Numbered from the stretch's first letter, positions 41,585 to 51,114 are shown. The stretch is 64,000 nt of DNA from Lysinibacillus_B sp050613145 (GCF_050613145.1 NZ_CP192507.1:1302001-1366000), one strand, 5' to 3'. Made by a program: numbers and translations. The notes: generated from the sequence alone by a model not told the origin.

Positions 41585-42259
41585 GTGCTAAATAAAATTT
41601 ATGATTGGGTCGATGAACGTTTAGATATCACTCCTATTTGGCGTGATATTGCCGACCATGAAGTGCCAGAGCACGTTAACCCTGCACATCACTTCTCAGC
41701 ATTCGTTTATTGCTTTGGTGGTTTAACGTTTTTCATCACGGTAATCCAAATCTTATCTGGTATGTTCTTAACAATGTACTACGTTCCAGATATTGAGAAT
41801 GCTTGGAGATCAGTTTATTATTTACAAAACGAAGTAGCTTTCGGTGAAATCGTTCGTGGTATGCACCACTGGGGGGCTTCATTAGTAATTGTAATGATGT
41901 TCTTACATACGCTTCGTGTATTCTTCACAGGTTCTTATAAGAAACCTCGTGAGTTAAACTGGATGGTTGGTGTAGGTATTTTTGGTGTAATGATGGGATT
42001 AGGTTTCACAGGTTATTTACTTCCTTGGGACATGAAAGCATTGTTCGCAACTAAAGTAGGTATTGAGATTGCAGCATCTGTACCATTCCTTGGTGAATAC
42101 ATCAAGATTCTTTTAGCAGGTGACTCAACAATTCTTGGTGCGCAAACGTTAACTCGTTTCTTCGCAATCCACGTATTCTTCTTACCTGCAGCTTTATTCG
42201 CACTATTAGCGGCTCACTTTATCATGATCCGTCGTCAAGGTATTTCAGGACCACTATGA
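41585..42259 (+). CDS. qcrB: Menaquinol:cytochrome c reductase cytochrome b subunit
   Basis: A 224-residue b6-type membrane subunit with four helices carrying two b hemes. HHWGASLVIVMMFLHTLRVF contains one pair of the heme His ligands, and IHVFFLPAALFALLAAHFIM the other; GYLLPWDMKALFATKVG is the conserved quinol-site loop. Split-type cytochrome b, the remaining helices being in QcrC. GTG start behind AGGGGGTACGAC. Confidence 0.95.
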   Translation: MLNKIYDWVDERLDITPIWRDIADHEVPEHVNPAHHFSAFVYCFGGLTFFITVIQILSGMFLTMYYVPDIENAWRSVYYLQNEVAFGEIVRGMHHWGASLVIVMMFLHTLRVFFTGSYKKPRELNWMVGVGIFGVMMGLGFTGYLLPWDMKALFATKVGIEIAASVPFLGEYIKILLAGDSTILGAQTLTRFFAIHVFFLPAALFALLAAHFIMIRRQGISGPL

Positions 42260-42302
42260 TTTAAAAACAATGTCTTTTATGATTTTTTAAGGAGGGGACA
42301 CT

Positions 42303-43094
42303 ATGCAACGCGGAAAAGGCATGAAGTTTGTCGGCGATTCGCGTATTAAAGCGAATAACCGTATGCCGAACAAGCCTAAAGATTATTCCGAGTATCCAGG
42401 AAAAACAGAAGCTTTCTGGCCAGACTTTTTATTAAAAGAGTGGATGGTAGGAGCAGTTTTCTTAATTGGTTACTTATTATTAACTGTCGCGCATCCATCA
42501 CCACTTCAAGCGCCGGCAGACCCAACTGATGCATCTTACATTGCATTACCGGACTGGTACTTCTTATTCATGTACCAATTATTAAAATACTCTTACTTCT
42601 CTGGTGCTTATAACGTACTTGGTTCTGTAATTGTTCCAGGTTTAGCATTCGGTGCATTATTATTAATGCCATTCTTAGACACGTCAAAAGAACGTCGTCC
42701 ATCAAAACGTCCAATCGCAACTTCACTTATGTTGTTGTCGGTGGCTTCTATGGTTTACTTAACGTGGGAATCTGTAGATGCAACTGATTGGTCAAAAGTA
42801 AATACTCAAGGTCAAATCACTGATAAGCATTTAGGTTTACTTCCTGCAGTGGAAGTAGATACTGAGTCTGATGGCTACTTAATTTATGAAGCAAACGCTT
42901 CATGTATTGGCTGTCACGGTGGTGACTTAACTGGTGCTTCTGGTCCGATGTTATTAGGTAATACATTAACAGCGGAAGAGGTTAAAGAAGTAATTACGAA
43001 CGGTCGTGGCGGTATGCCAGGCGGTATGTTCGAAGGTACTGAAGAAGAACTTAACACTTTAGCTGAGTTCATCGCAAGCCTAAAAGAAGAGTAG
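42303..43094 (+). CDS. qcrC: Menaquinol:cytochrome c reductase subunit b/c
   Basis: A 263-residue fusion: the N-terminal part resembles subunit IV of b6f complexes (LPDWYFLFMYQLLKYSYFSG, three membrane segments), and the C-terminal 80 residues form a cytochrome c domain with heme site NASCIGCHGGDLTGASGPM and axial Met region GRGGMPGGMFEGT. This b/c fusion is a Firmicute hallmark. AAGGAGGGG ribosome site. Ends the qcr operon. Confidence 0.96.
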   Translation: MQRGKGMKFVGDSRIKANNRMPNKPKDYSEYPGKTEAFWPDFLLKEWMVGAVFLIGYLLLTVAHPSPLQAPADPTDASYIALPDWYFLFMYQLLKYSYFSGAYNVLGSVIVPGLAFGALLLMPFLDTSKERRPSKRPIATSLMLLSVASMVYLTWESVDATDWSKVNTQGQITDKHLGLLPAVEVDTESDGYLIYEANASCIGCHGGDLTGASGPMLLGNTLTAEEVKEVITNGRGGMPGGMFEGTEEELNTLAEFIASLKEE

Positions 43095-43101
43095 TATATA
43101 C

Positions 43102-43133
43102 AAGAGGGTCAGTTCGCTGACTCTCTTTTTTTT
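43102..43133 (+). terminator. Intrinsic terminator of qcrABC
   Basis: GAGGGTCAG pairs with CTGACTCTC around a TTCG loop, followed by eight T. Confidence 0.9.
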
Positions 43134-43289
43134 AACGGATAGGGAAGTATAAGTTCCATGAAAATCCGTATAAAAAATAAGTATATATTTTGACACGAGT
43201 CGTGTTTTTTCTAGCAATTGATACATAAAATTTTAAAAAAAAGATGAAACTTTAAACGAGATCATTCGTATTAATGAAGGGGAACAAGC

Positions 43290-43889
43290 ATGCAGACATT
43301 TATGGTGAAAGGTTGGTATCTTTTAACACATCGGGCATTTTTAACGATCTTGCTCATCATTAACTTTTTAGGTACGGTGTACGGTTACTATTGGTATAAG
43401 GGGCAACTTGCTAGTACTGAGCCAATCTTTTATATTTTTGTTCCAGACAGTCCTACAGCTAGTTTGTTCTTTTGTCTTGCGATTATCGGTTGGCTTTTAG
43501 GAACACACTTTAAGTTGATGGAAGTACTAGCATTAATCACATTAGTGAAATATGGGTTATGGGCTGTTGTGATGAACTTACTGACATTCGTGGAGCTTGG
43601 ATCACTGAGTCCAGAAGGTTGGATGCTTGTCTTTTCACACTTTATGATGGCAGTCCAAGCGATTTTGTATATCCCTAAATATACATTTGGATTTGGCCAT
43701 GTGGTCATCGGTGCCATTTGGACATTGCATAATGACGTGATTGATTATGTATTTGGACAAATGCCAGTATACCGTGTGCTGGATCAATATGCAGACAAAA
43801 TTGGCTATTTTACATTTTGGCTATCGATTGCATGTATAATACTCGCCTATGCCGTTGTTAGCAAGCGCAAACATTTGCAAGCACGGTAA
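43290..43889 (+). CDS. ypjA: DUF1405 membrane protein (YpjA-like)
   Basis: A 199-residue protein with about five or six membrane segments and no known catalytic motif. Conserved stretches are GTVYGYYWYKGQL, PDSPTASLFF and WTLHNDVIDYVFG. Position after qcrC matches B. subtilis ypjA; the ypjB sporulation gene that follows there is missing here. GAAGGGGAACAAGC ribosome site. Confidence 0.85.
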   Translation: MQTFMVKGWYLLTHRAFLTILLIINFLGTVYGYYWYKGQLASTEPIFYIFVPDSPTASLFFCLAIIGWLLGTHFKLMEVLALITLVKYGLWAVVMNLLTFVELGSLSPEGWMLVFSHFMMAVQAILYIPKYTFGFGHVVIGAIWTLHNDVIDYVFGQMPVYRVLDQYADKIGYFTFWLSIACIILAYAVVSKRKHLQAR

Positions 43890-43939
43890 AAAGTAGATAG
43901 TATTATATACGAAACATTTTATAGAGAGGAAGAATACTA

Positions 43940-44626
43940 TTGGGTTTAGGCATGTACATTGTATATTTTGCTGTCATTATGCTATTACCATTATATGCAC
44001 AAATGAAAGTAAAAAGTACGTATAACAAATTTTCTGAAGTGTCATCTCAACGAGGTATGACAGGTGCGCAAGTCGCGCGTATGATTTTAGATCAACACGG
44101 TTTAACAGATGTACGCGTTGTACCCACACAAGGTGTATTATCTGACCACTACAACCCTGCAACGAAGACAGTAGCATTGTCGGAAAGTAACTATTACGAG
44201 TCATCTTTAGCAGGGATTGCTGTAGCTGCACACGAGGTTGGTCACGCAATTCAACATAAAGAAGCCTATTCATTTTTAACATTACGTGCGAAGTTAGTAC
44301 CAGTTGCTAACATTTCATCAAATATGTCATGGATTTTTGTCATGATTGGTATTTTTGCTTCAAGTACAGGGTTCCTGTTACTAGGGATTGTTTTATTATT
44401 AGCAGGTGTCATTTTCCAAGTCGTTACATTACCAGTAGAGTTCGATGCATCGAAACGGGCAATGAATGAAGTGGTATCACTTGGTATTATCGGCAATAAT
44501 GAAGAAGTAGGTGCTCGTAAAGTATTAAACGCAGCAGCTATGACCTATGTAGCAGCTGCAGCAGTAGCTGTACTAGAATTATTACGTTTAATCTTAATCT
44601 ACACAGGTATGCGTTCAGAAGATTAA
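43940..44626 (+). CDS. Neutral zinc metallopeptidase (YugP-like)
   Basis: A 228-residue membrane metallopeptidase of the YugP family. HExxH zinc motif AAHEVGHAIQH at about residues 95-105 lies between an N-terminal membrane segment and a helical pair (WIFVMIGIFASSTGFLLLGI and following). FDASKRAM, with the third metal ligand region, follows. TTG start behind GAGAGGAAG. In B. subtilis yugP is elsewhere on the chromosome. Confidence 0.88.
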   Translation: MGLGMYIVYFAVIMLLPLYAQMKVKSTYNKFSEVSSQRGMTGAQVARMILDQHGLTDVRVVPTQGVLSDHYNPATKTVALSESNYYESSLAGIAVAAHEVGHAIQHKEAYSFLTLRAKLVPVANISSNMSWIFVMIGIFASSTGFLLLGIVLLLAGVIFQVVTLPVEFDASKRAMNEVVSLGIIGNNEEVGARKVLNAAAMTYVAAAAVAVLELLRLILIYTGMRSED

Positions 44627-44633
44627 CATCAAG

Positions 44634-44666
44634 AAACGGTGCGAGAAAGCTCTCAGCACCGTTTTT
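44634..44666. terminator. Bidirectional terminator
   Basis: AACGGTGC pairs with GCACCGTT, with an inner AGA/TCT stem, followed by TTTATT; it lies between convergent genes. Confidence 0.8.
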
Positions 44667-44679
44667 ATTTGTAATAGCT

Positions 44680-45546
44680 TTAATGAAGCGGTTGCTTTTG
44701 ATCATCTAACGTAAATCCTTCACCAGCAACCTCTCTCACTTCTACTATGGACACAAACGCATGTGGGTCGATGGTTTGGATCATAGACTTTAAACGGACA
44801 ATTTCATTTCTTGCTACAACACAGTATAAAATGTCTTTGTTTTCCTTAGTAAAATGACCACGTCCGTTCATTACGGTTACACCGCGTTCCATTTTTTCTA
44901 CGATTAAGTTTGCGATTTCATCTGAGTGATTGGAAATAATGAGTGCACCTTTCGCTGAATATGCACCATCTTGTACAAAATCGATGACACGTCCGCCAAT
45001 ATAGACAGCGACAAGTGTATACATCATCGAACGAGCGTCTAAAAATGTTGCCCAAGACACGAGAATAACAATTGTATCAAAGGCAAACATCGTTTTTCCC
45101 ATCGTCCATCCGAAATATTTATTGGCTAGACGTGCTAAAATGTCTACGCCGCCTGTTGTTCCACCGAAGCGGAAGACAATCCCAAGACCAATTCCGATAA
45201 ATACGCCGGCGAAAAGGGCGACAAGCAATTTATCATCTTGTAAATGCATTTGGAATTGATATGCTTGAAAAACTTTTAAAAAAATCGAAACAGCGATAGT
45301 GCCAATTACTGTATAAATAAATGTACGGCGTCCGAGCAATTTCCAACCAAGAATAAACATTGGAATATTTAATATAATGTTTAATATTGCTGGGTCCCAC
45401 CCAAATGTAAAGTATAAAATTAACGTGATACCACTAAAGCCGCCTTCACCAAGCTCATTTTGCATATTAAAGTGTACAAAACCGAAACTAAAAATCGCTG
45501 CACCTAATAATATAGCTAAAATATTTTTTATTTTAATACCTTGCAT
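44680..45546 (-). CDS. YitT/DUF2179 family membrane protein (YpjC-like)
   Basis: A 288-residue protein with five or six N-terminal membrane segments (GINIKNILAILLGAAIF-type start; GEGGFSGITLILYFTFGWDP; FRFGGTTGGVDILARLANKY) and a C-terminal cytoplasmic DUF2179 domain of about 80 residues (GVTVMNGRGHFTKENKDILY). YitT proteins are of unknown transport or signalling role. B. subtilis ypjC at the same locus belongs to this family. Transcribed against its neighbours. AAGGAGG before the start on the minus strand. Confidence 0.85.
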   Translation of the reverse strand: MQGIKIKNILAILLGAAIFSFGFVHFNMQNELGEGGFSGITLILYFTFGWDPAILNIILNIPMFILGWKLLGRRTFIYTVIGTIAVSIFLKVFQAYQFQMHLQDDKLLVALFAGVFIGIGLGIVFRFGGTTGGVDILARLANKYFGWTMGKTMFAFDTIVILVSWATFLDARSMMYTLVAVYIGGRVIDFVQDGAYSAKGALIISNHSDEIANLIVEKMERGVTVMNGRGHFTKENKDILYCVVARNEIVRLKSMIQTIDPHAFVSIVEVREVAGEGFTLDDQKQPLH

Positions 45547-45695
45547 AAAAATCCTCCTTCTTATTTTGATTTGATAAATAATTCAGAAAAATATTAAAAA
45601 ATTGCGTACAAACACAGTATGCTCATTATGTTTCATTTTTCATGTTTTGACAACAAGGTGACATTTCCTATACGATAGATTTGAGAGGTGAATGC

Positions 45696-46031
45696 ATGGA
45701 ACAGCAATCTTTGAAGCAGTTACAAAGCAGAGTAGATGCTTACATTAGTCAGTTTGAAGAAGGGTATTTTCCACCATTTGAAATGTTGGCGCGTCTGACA
45801 GAAGAAGTGGGGGAGCTGTCACGTGAAGTGCAGCATGTGTACGGATATGCTAAAAAGAAGCAAGCTGACAATAATAACATGGAAAAAGAATTAGGCGATA
45901 TACTCTTTACACTAATCTGTTTTGCAAATGCACATCAAATTCAACTTGAAGATGCATTACTCCAAGTATTAAATAAATTTGAAACGAGAGACAAAGATCG
46001 TTGGACACGAAAGGAAGAAAAAAATGATTAA
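45696..46031 (+). CDS. ypjD: MazG-type nucleotide pyrophosphohydrolase (YpjD)
   Basis: A 111-residue all-alpha NTP pyrophosphatase cleaning up non-canonical nucleotides. The metal-binding motif is split as LTEEVGELSREV and KELGDILFTLICFANAH. GAGAGGTG precedes the ATG at 45696. It overlaps dapB by eight bases, the ypjD-dapB arrangement of B. subtilis. Confidence 0.9.
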   Translation: MEQQSLKQLQSRVDAYISQFEEGYFPPFEMLARLTEEVGELSREVQHVYGYAKKKQADNNNMEKELGDILFTLICFANAHQIQLEDALLQVLNKFETRDKDRWTRKEEKND

Positions 46032-46818
46032 AGTAGCAATTGCCGGTGCACGAGGGAAAATGGGGATTGAAGCAGTACATACAGTGATGAAGCGGGAAGG
46101 GATGCAGTTAGTTGCTGTACTAGATTATAAAAAAATGGGTTCAACATTAGCGAATCTTGACGTATTTCCAGAAAGTTACGATGTGCCCATTTATACGGAT
46201 TTTGCGCAGCTTGTAGAGGATACGCAGCCAGATGTGTTAGTCGATTTAACGAATCCTCATTCGGTATATGAACATACAAAGCAAGCGTTAGAGTTAAATG
46301 TACGTCCTGTAATCGGCACAACGGGTTTTACAGATGAGCAATTAACAGAGCTGACAGAACTAGCCGAAAGAAAACGAATCGGGGCAATCATTGCACCAAA
46401 TTTCGCGATTGGCGCTATTTTAATGATGAAGTTTGCACGTGAAGCGGCTAAATATTTACCGGATGTTGAAATTATTGAAATGCATCATGATAAAAAGCTT
46501 GATGCGCCGAGTGGGACAGGGTTAAAAACAGCACAAATGATTGCGGAAGTACGTCAAGCAAAAATCCAAGGGCATCCGACAGAAAAAGAAACGCTTGCAG
46601 GGGCACGTGGTGCAGATTATGACGGCATGAAGGTTCATTCTGTACGCTTACCTGGTTTAGTAGCACACCAACAAGTATTATTCGGTGGAGAAGGGCAGTT
46701 ACTGACAATTCGTCACGATTCATTAAACCGTGAATCCTTTATGAGCGGTATTTCCTTCTGTATTGAAACAGTTATTACGATGGAATCATTAGTATACGGT
46801 CTAGAAAACATTATTTAA
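46024..46818 (+). CDS. dapB: 4-hydroxy-tetrahydrodipicolinate reductase
   Basis: A 264-residue NAD(P)H enzyme of the diaminopimelate/lysine pathway, which also supplies dipicolinate in spores. VAIAGARGKMGIEAVHTV at residue 4 is the nucleotide site; VIGTTGFTD, IIAPNFAIGAILMM and the catalytic EMHHDKKLDAPSGTGLKTA follow. AAAGGAAG inside the ypjD end serves as ribosome site. Confidence 0.95.
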   Translation: MIKVAIAGARGKMGIEAVHTVMKREGMQLVAVLDYKKMGSTLANLDVFPESYDVPIYTDFAQLVEDTQPDVLVDLTNPHSVYEHTKQALELNVRPVIGTTGFTDEQLTELTELAERKRIGAIIAPNFAIGAILMMKFAREAAKYLPDVEIIEMHHDKKLDAPSGTGLKTAQMIAEVRQAKIQGHPTEKETLAGARGADYDGMKVHSVRLPGLVAHQQVLFGGEGQLLTIRHDSLNRESFMSGISFCIETVITMESLVYGLENII

Positions 46819-46831
46819 GTGAGGGAAAATT

Positions 46832-47236
46832 ATGAATATCGCATTAATTGCACATGACCAAAAAAAAGATAACTTAATACAATTTGCTATTGCTTACCGT
46901 CATATTTTCGCGCAACATGAGTTATTTGCCACAGGTACGACAGGGCAAAGAATACATGAAGAAACAGGATTGACGATTACACGTTTCCGTTCAGGTCCAT
47001 TAGGCGGTGATCAGCAAATTGGTGCAATGATTGCGAACAATGAAATGGATATGGTGTTTTTCTTCCGTGACCCTTTAACAGCTCAACCACATGAGCCAGA
47101 TGTGACAGCATTAGTTCGTTTATGCGATTTATATCATGTGCCGCTTGCTACAAATATGGGCACAGCGGAAATTTTACTAAAAGGTTTGGAAGCAGGATTA
47201 GTCGATTGGCGACTCATTCAAGAAAGACGGCAATAA
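46832..47236 (+). CDS. mgsA: Methylglyoxal synthase
   Basis: A 134-residue enzyme converting dihydroxyacetone phosphate to methylglyoxal and phosphate. IALIAHDQKKDNLIQF, the phosphate site FATGTTGQRI, GPLGGDQQIGAMI and FFRDPLTAQPHEPD with the catalytic Asp region are present. It follows dapB by 13 bases. GTGAGGGAAAA ribosome site. Confidence 0.96.
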   Translation: MNIALIAHDQKKDNLIQFAIAYRHIFAQHELFATGTTGQRIHEETGLTITRFRSGPLGGDQQIGAMIANNEMDMVFFFRDPLTAQPHEPDVTALVRLCDLYHVPLATNMGTAEILLKGLEAGLVDWRLIQERRQ

Positions 47237-47266
47237 AAACTGACTTAAAGAAAGGATGTAAAACGG

Positions 47267-48403
47267 ATGCGAAAATTAAAAATTGGTATTACGTGTTATC
47301 CGACAGTGGGCGGTTCAGGTGTTATTGCAACAGAATTAGGGAAGATGCTAGCAGAACGAGGGCATGAAATTCACTTCATTACATCGAGCGTACCATTCCG
47401 ATTGAATAAAATTTATCCTACCGTTTTTTTCCACGAAGTTGAAGTAAATAATTATTCTGTTTTTCAATATCCGCCTTATGATATTGCATTAGCGAGTAAA
47501 ATGGCCGATGTGATTAAAGAGGAAAAATTAGATGTACTGCATATGCATTATGCGATTCCGCATGCAGTTTGTGCTGTTTTAGCACGTGATATGTGCGGAG
47601 AAAAGATCGGCATCGTGACAACGCTTCACGGTACGGATATTTCTGTTCTTGCGGAGGATTCCACATTAGCACCAGCCATTAAATACGGGATTGAGCATTC
47701 TGATATCGTTACAACCGTTTCGGATGCATTAAAAGCAGAAACATATGAACGGATCGACACGACAAAGCCAATTGAAACGATTTATAATTTTGTCGATGAA
47801 GGTGTTTTTTACCCAATGGAAAGTAGTGATTTAAAGGCGCAATTTGGCATTCATGAAAATGAACGTGTGCTGATTCATGTATCGAATTTCCGTAAAATCA
47901 AAAACCTTCCTGATATTATCAATGCTTTTATGAAAGTCCGTGAAGCAATGCCGGCCAAATTATTACTTGTCGGCGATGGACCAGAAAAGCATCGTATTAT
48001 GGATCAAGTGAAGGAATCGCCGTATAAAAGTGACGTGTTGTTTTTAGGGAAACAAGAAAATATTGCAGAGCTATTTTCAATGAGTGATTTAAAATTATTA
48101 TTATCAGAAAAAGAATCATTTGGTCTTGTATTACTGGAAGCGATGGCATGCGGTGTCCCTGGCATTGGCACAAATATCGGAGGAATTCCTGAAGTAATTG
48201 ATCATGGTGTAAATGGCTATCTTGTTGAACTTGGTGATGTTGATATGGTCGCACAATATGCAATCGAGCTACTAAGCGATGAGGAAAAACTAGCGGCATT
48301 TCGTGCAAATGCATTAAAAGCAGTACAAACGAAATTTAAGTCTGAAGCAATTATTGAACAATATGAAAAGTTATATGAAAGACTGGCGGCAGTTAGAGTA
48401 TGA
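47267..48403 (+). CDS. bshA: N-acetyl-alpha-D-glucosaminyl L-malate synthase
   Basis: A 378-residue GT4-family glycosyltransferase joining UDP-GlcNAc and L-malate, first step of bacillithiol synthesis. GITCYPTVGGSGVIATELGK at the start, HMHYAIPHAVCAVLAR, TTLHGTDISVL, LIHVSNFRKIKNL and LLSEKESFGLVLLEAMACGV (donor site) are all present. In B. subtilis bshB1 precedes it; here mgsA does, so the deacetylase must be encoded elsewhere. ATGA overlap with cca. Confidence 0.95.
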   Translation: MRKLKIGITCYPTVGGSGVIATELGKMLAERGHEIHFITSSVPFRLNKIYPTVFFHEVEVNNYSVFQYPPYDIALASKMADVIKEEKLDVLHMHYAIPHAVCAVLARDMCGEKIGIVTTLHGTDISVLAEDSTLAPAIKYGIEHSDIVTTVSDALKAETYERIDTTKPIETIYNFVDEGVFYPMESSDLKAQFGIHENERVLIHVSNFRKIKNLPDIINAFMKVREAMPAKLLLVGDGPEKHRIMDQVKESPYKSDVLFLGKQENIAELFSMSDLKLLLSEKESFGLVLLEAMACGVPGIGTNIGGIPEVIDHGVNGYLVELGDVDMVAQYAIELLSDEEKLAAFRANALKAVQTKFKSEAIIEQYEKLYERLAAVRV

Positions 48404-49572
48404 AACAACAGTGGAATGCAGCAAAGCAAGTAATTAGACAACTAGAACAGGCAGGTTTTGAAGCTGTATTTGTTGGGGGAGCAGTGCGGGATTTATTGCT
48501 CGCTCGCCCGGTTCATGATATAGATGTTGCCACAAGTGCAATGCCTGAAGAAGTGAAAACGATTTTTGCAAAAACGGTTGATATCGGAATCGAACATGGC
48601 ACGGTGCTTGTACTAGATGCAGGGGAGCCCGTTGAGGTAACAACGTATCGCACAGAAGGGGAATACGCGGATCATCGCCGACCCGATGATGTGATTTTCG
48701 TGCGCTCATTAGCGGAAGACTTAAAGCGTCGTGACTTTACGATGAACGCGATTGCCATGGATGCGAACGAGCAACTCATTGATTTATACAATGGACAGCA
48801 AGATATTACGAAAAAAATCATTCGTGCGGTAGGGAATCCATTAGAGCGTTTTGCAGAAGATGCGTTAAGAATGTTACGAGCTGTGCGCTTTTCGGCACAG
48901 CTTGGTTTTACAATTGAACAAGTAACACTTGAAGCAATAAAAGAGCATGCTCAAGAAATTACGTTTGTAGCCCGTGAACGGATTGCAGCAGAATTTGAAA
49001 AAATTTGGGTAAGTGGATCAGTGAAAAATGGGATTGATGCACTAGTTGCGACAAACCTAGCCGATTATTTACCAGGAAATATTACGAAACATCAAGAGAA
49101 GTGGACGAGCTTTCAAACAAAGCAGGCTGTAGTTGGCTGGGCGTATCTATCTTTTGTACATAATGATTGGCAAGAGATTGTACAAGGCTACCGCTTATCG
49201 AATAAGCAAAAATTGTTTATTCAACAGGTCCTGGCTGCTTATGACAAGTTACAAATAGGATGGCAACCACTAAATTATTTTGAATATGACCTTGAAGTAT
49301 TGGAAACGGCTTATGATTTTGTATGGTGGCAAGGGAACCGCTTACCGTTTCCGAAAGAACAAATCCGTGTGACTAAAGCCAATCTTCCTATTCAAACGAA
49401 GCAACAACTTGCAGCAAACGGGCATGATTTTATTCAGTGGAATGAAGGGAAACGTGGCCCCTGGTTAAAAGTAGTGATAGACCAAGCGATTGAAGCAGTT
49501 TTATCAGGCAAATTGCAAAATGATAACCAACACATAAAAGATTGGTTTATCAATGAGTTTGAGGAGATTTAA
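48400..49572 (+). CDS. cca: CCA tRNA nucleotidyltransferase
   Basis: A 390-residue class II enzyme adding the 3' CCA end to tRNA. FVGGAVRDLLLARPVHDIDV contains the catalytic DxD; HGTVLVLD, RRDFTMNAIAMD, DPLERF-like GNPLERFAEDALRMLRAVRF and the ERI(A)AEFEKI block follow. Helical C-terminal tRNA-binding half. Starts inside the bshA stop. Confidence 0.95.
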   Translation: MKQQWNAAKQVIRQLEQAGFEAVFVGGAVRDLLLARPVHDIDVATSAMPEEVKTIFAKTVDIGIEHGTVLVLDAGEPVEVTTYRTEGEYADHRRPDDVIFVRSLAEDLKRRDFTMNAIAMDANEQLIDLYNGQQDITKKIIRAVGNPLERFAEDALRMLRAVRFSAQLGFTIEQVTLEAIKEHAQEITFVARERIAAEFEKIWVSGSVKNGIDALVATNLADYLPGNITKHQEKWTSFQTKQAVVGWAYLSFVHNDWQEIVQGYRLSNKQKLFIQQVLAAYDKLQIGWQPLNYFEYDLEVLETAYDFVWWQGNRLPFPKEQIRVTKANLPIQTKQQLAANGHDFIQWNEGKRGPWLKVVIDQAIEAVLSGKLQNDNQHIKDWFINEFEEI

Positions 49573-49593
49573 AAGGTTTCTTAAATTAAATGG

Positions 49594-49650
49594 CAAGCGA
49601 CCGAAAAATGACCTATTTCAAACGGTTATTCAGTAGGTCGCTTGTTTTTG
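49594..49650 (+). terminator. Intrinsic terminator of cca
   Basis: CAAGCGACC pairs with GGTCGCTTG across a 33-base loop with an inner AATGACCTA-type pairing option, followed by TTTTTG. Confidence 0.7.
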
Positions 49651-49799
49651 TTTTTCACTACTCAGTAATTCCACGTTGGACAACACATGATTGTAAAGAA
49701 GCGAATCTGTTCTCCTGTACCCTCCTATTCGTTATTAAAAAAGCGAGAGTGACAAACATTTCCATTCGCACTATGATTAGTGTGGAGGGGAGGTGTAGT

Positions 49800-50000
49800 A
49801 TGGGTTCTGTAATTTTACATTTATCTAATGGTGAAAAAATCGAAATGGCCGATAGTCTAGAAGAATTTAAAAATGAGTATTTAGACGAAAAAGGATATTT
49901 TAAATTTGGGTATATCGAAATTGAATTGAACGATATAAAAGGTGAGCCATCTTTTTTAGTATTTACAGATCAAATTGTAGCGGTTTTAGAAGAAAAATAA
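49800..50000 (+). CDS. Small acidic protein of unknown function
   Basis: A 66-residue soluble acidic protein (MGSVILHLSNGEKIEMADSL start) with beta-rich sequence and no known motif. GGAGGGGAGGTG is seven bases before the ATG at 49800; the open frame upstream of this covers the cca terminator and is not coding. It lies in an insertion between cca and birA, which are adjacent in B. subtilis. Confidence 0.6.
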   Translation: MGSVILHLSNGEKIEMADSLEEFKNEYLDEKGYFKFGYIEIELNDIKGEPSFLVFTDQIVAVLEEK

Positions 50001-50087
50001 GTCACACTCTATTTCCTTAAAATGTATTTATAACTACTTTTAGTGAGTTTAGCTTATAATGATTGATCCTGTTATTAAATAAAACTA

Positions 50088-50155
50088 ACAATCGCTATAA
50101 ATGAATACATCTGATGAAAAAGCTGTTTGCTAACAGATGTATTCATAGCGATTGT
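50088..50155. repeat. Long imperfect inverted repeat
   Basis: Arms 50088-50113 and 50134-50155 pair as 11 + 11 bp (ACAATCGCTAT and GAATACATCTG and their complements) with a four-base AAAT bulge, around a 20-base loop. No T-tract follows, so it is not a normal terminator; it could be a small mobile-element remnant. The rest of 50001-50342 holds nothing I recognise. Confidence 0.6.
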
Positions 50156-50342
50156 ATTACAATATTAACTCAACGGTTGAACAGAGTAAAATTTGTAATT
50201 TTGTTTATCAAGTATGTACAAAATGGGTTTAATTTAAACGAACGTCAGTTGGATATTTTAACATTTTTCTGAAAGAAAACTACCCTCTTCAAGTGTGTGA
50301 AGGGGTGAGCCAAATGGTAATTATAAAATGAACAGGTAATAT

Positions 50343-50573
50343 ATGATGAAGATTAAATTTTTAGCATGGATACTATTCCTTCCGCTCTGCTTATTTTTTG
50401 TTGTAATGTTCTATATTGAAGTCTCACTCTATTCTCTTTTACCCCCAAACCAAGGTGGAATGAGTTTGTGGATGAGGTTTAAGCATGTTTGGTCTCATTC
50501 TGTATGGTTTTATAGCTTCCTGTTGTTGATGTTCTTTTGGTGTTATTTAAGTTTTTTACATAGAGGAGAATAA
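50343..50573 (+). CDS. Small two-helix membrane protein
   Basis: A 76-residue protein with two hydrophobic segments (about residues 5-30 and 53-71) joined by a short loop with LLPPNQGGMSLWMRFKHV. The ribosome site is weak (AGGTAATAT), so the call is uncertain. No family recognised. Confidence 0.45.
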   Translation: MMKIKFLAWILFLPLCLFFVVMFYIEVSLYSLLPPNQGGMSLWMRFKHVWSHSVWFYSFLLLMFFWCYLSFLHRGE

Positions 50574-50624
50574 AGGGCGTATTGTACGAACGTGGCAAGT
50601 AAATAAACTTCAAGGAGGCTATTT

Positions 50625-50858
50625 ATGAAAATAGTAGAAGTGAAAAATGAGGATAAAGTAATCATTGATGGTTTTAAATTTTATGGTCATATTGAAGAAA
50701 ATCAATTTTGCTCTGCATGTAAATTTAATTTAGTATATTACGAAGATTTTGATGCTTATTTTTGTCCTAAATGTAACCGTTGGACAGAATCACAATGCAG
50801 TGACCGGGATTGTAAATACTGTTCTAATCGCCCGGAGAAACCATTATCGCATAAATAG
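50625..50858 (+). CDS. Small zinc-ribbon protein
   Basis: A 77-residue protein with a strong ribosome site (CAAGGAGG). Residues about 29-50 form a zinc-ribbon-like fold with CSAC and CPKC pairs, followed by a second cluster CSDRDCKYC. Such proteins may bind nucleic acid or protein; no function can be assigned. Part of the cca-birA insertion. Confidence 0.6.
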   Translation: MKIVEVKNEDKVIIDGFKFYGHIEENQFCSACKFNLVYYEDFDAYFCPKCNRWTESQCSDRDCKYCSNRPEKPLSHK

Positions 50859-50869
50859 TATTATACCAT

Positions 50870-50903
50870 GTGCCTGCGGAAAGCGAGCCAAGAGGAAATC
50901 AAC
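50870..50903. repeat. Dispersed repeat, 3' fragment
   Basis: GTGCCTGCGGAAAGCGAG at 50870-50887 followed by GAGGAAATCAAC matches the last part of the element at 8434-8627. Confidence 0.6.
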
Positions 50904-51114
50904 AAGCGTGTTATTATATAATAAGGCTAAGCCGTAATGGAGGTAGTCTTTTACATAAAGCAAGCGACTAATGATGATTTTTGTAGTATTTAATGGCAAA
51001 TCATGATTGTTAATTGTATGATTAATACGATTCACTAAAGATCTTAGCCATTTAAAAATAGTTCAATATTAAAATATGTTCTTGATTAAAAAAGGAGAGG
51101 ACTCTACAAGCACA

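Noticed and set aside
49590..49799. N-terminal extension of the 66-residue protein
   Set aside because: It would translate the cca terminator hairpin; the strong ribosome site is directly before the ATG at 49800.
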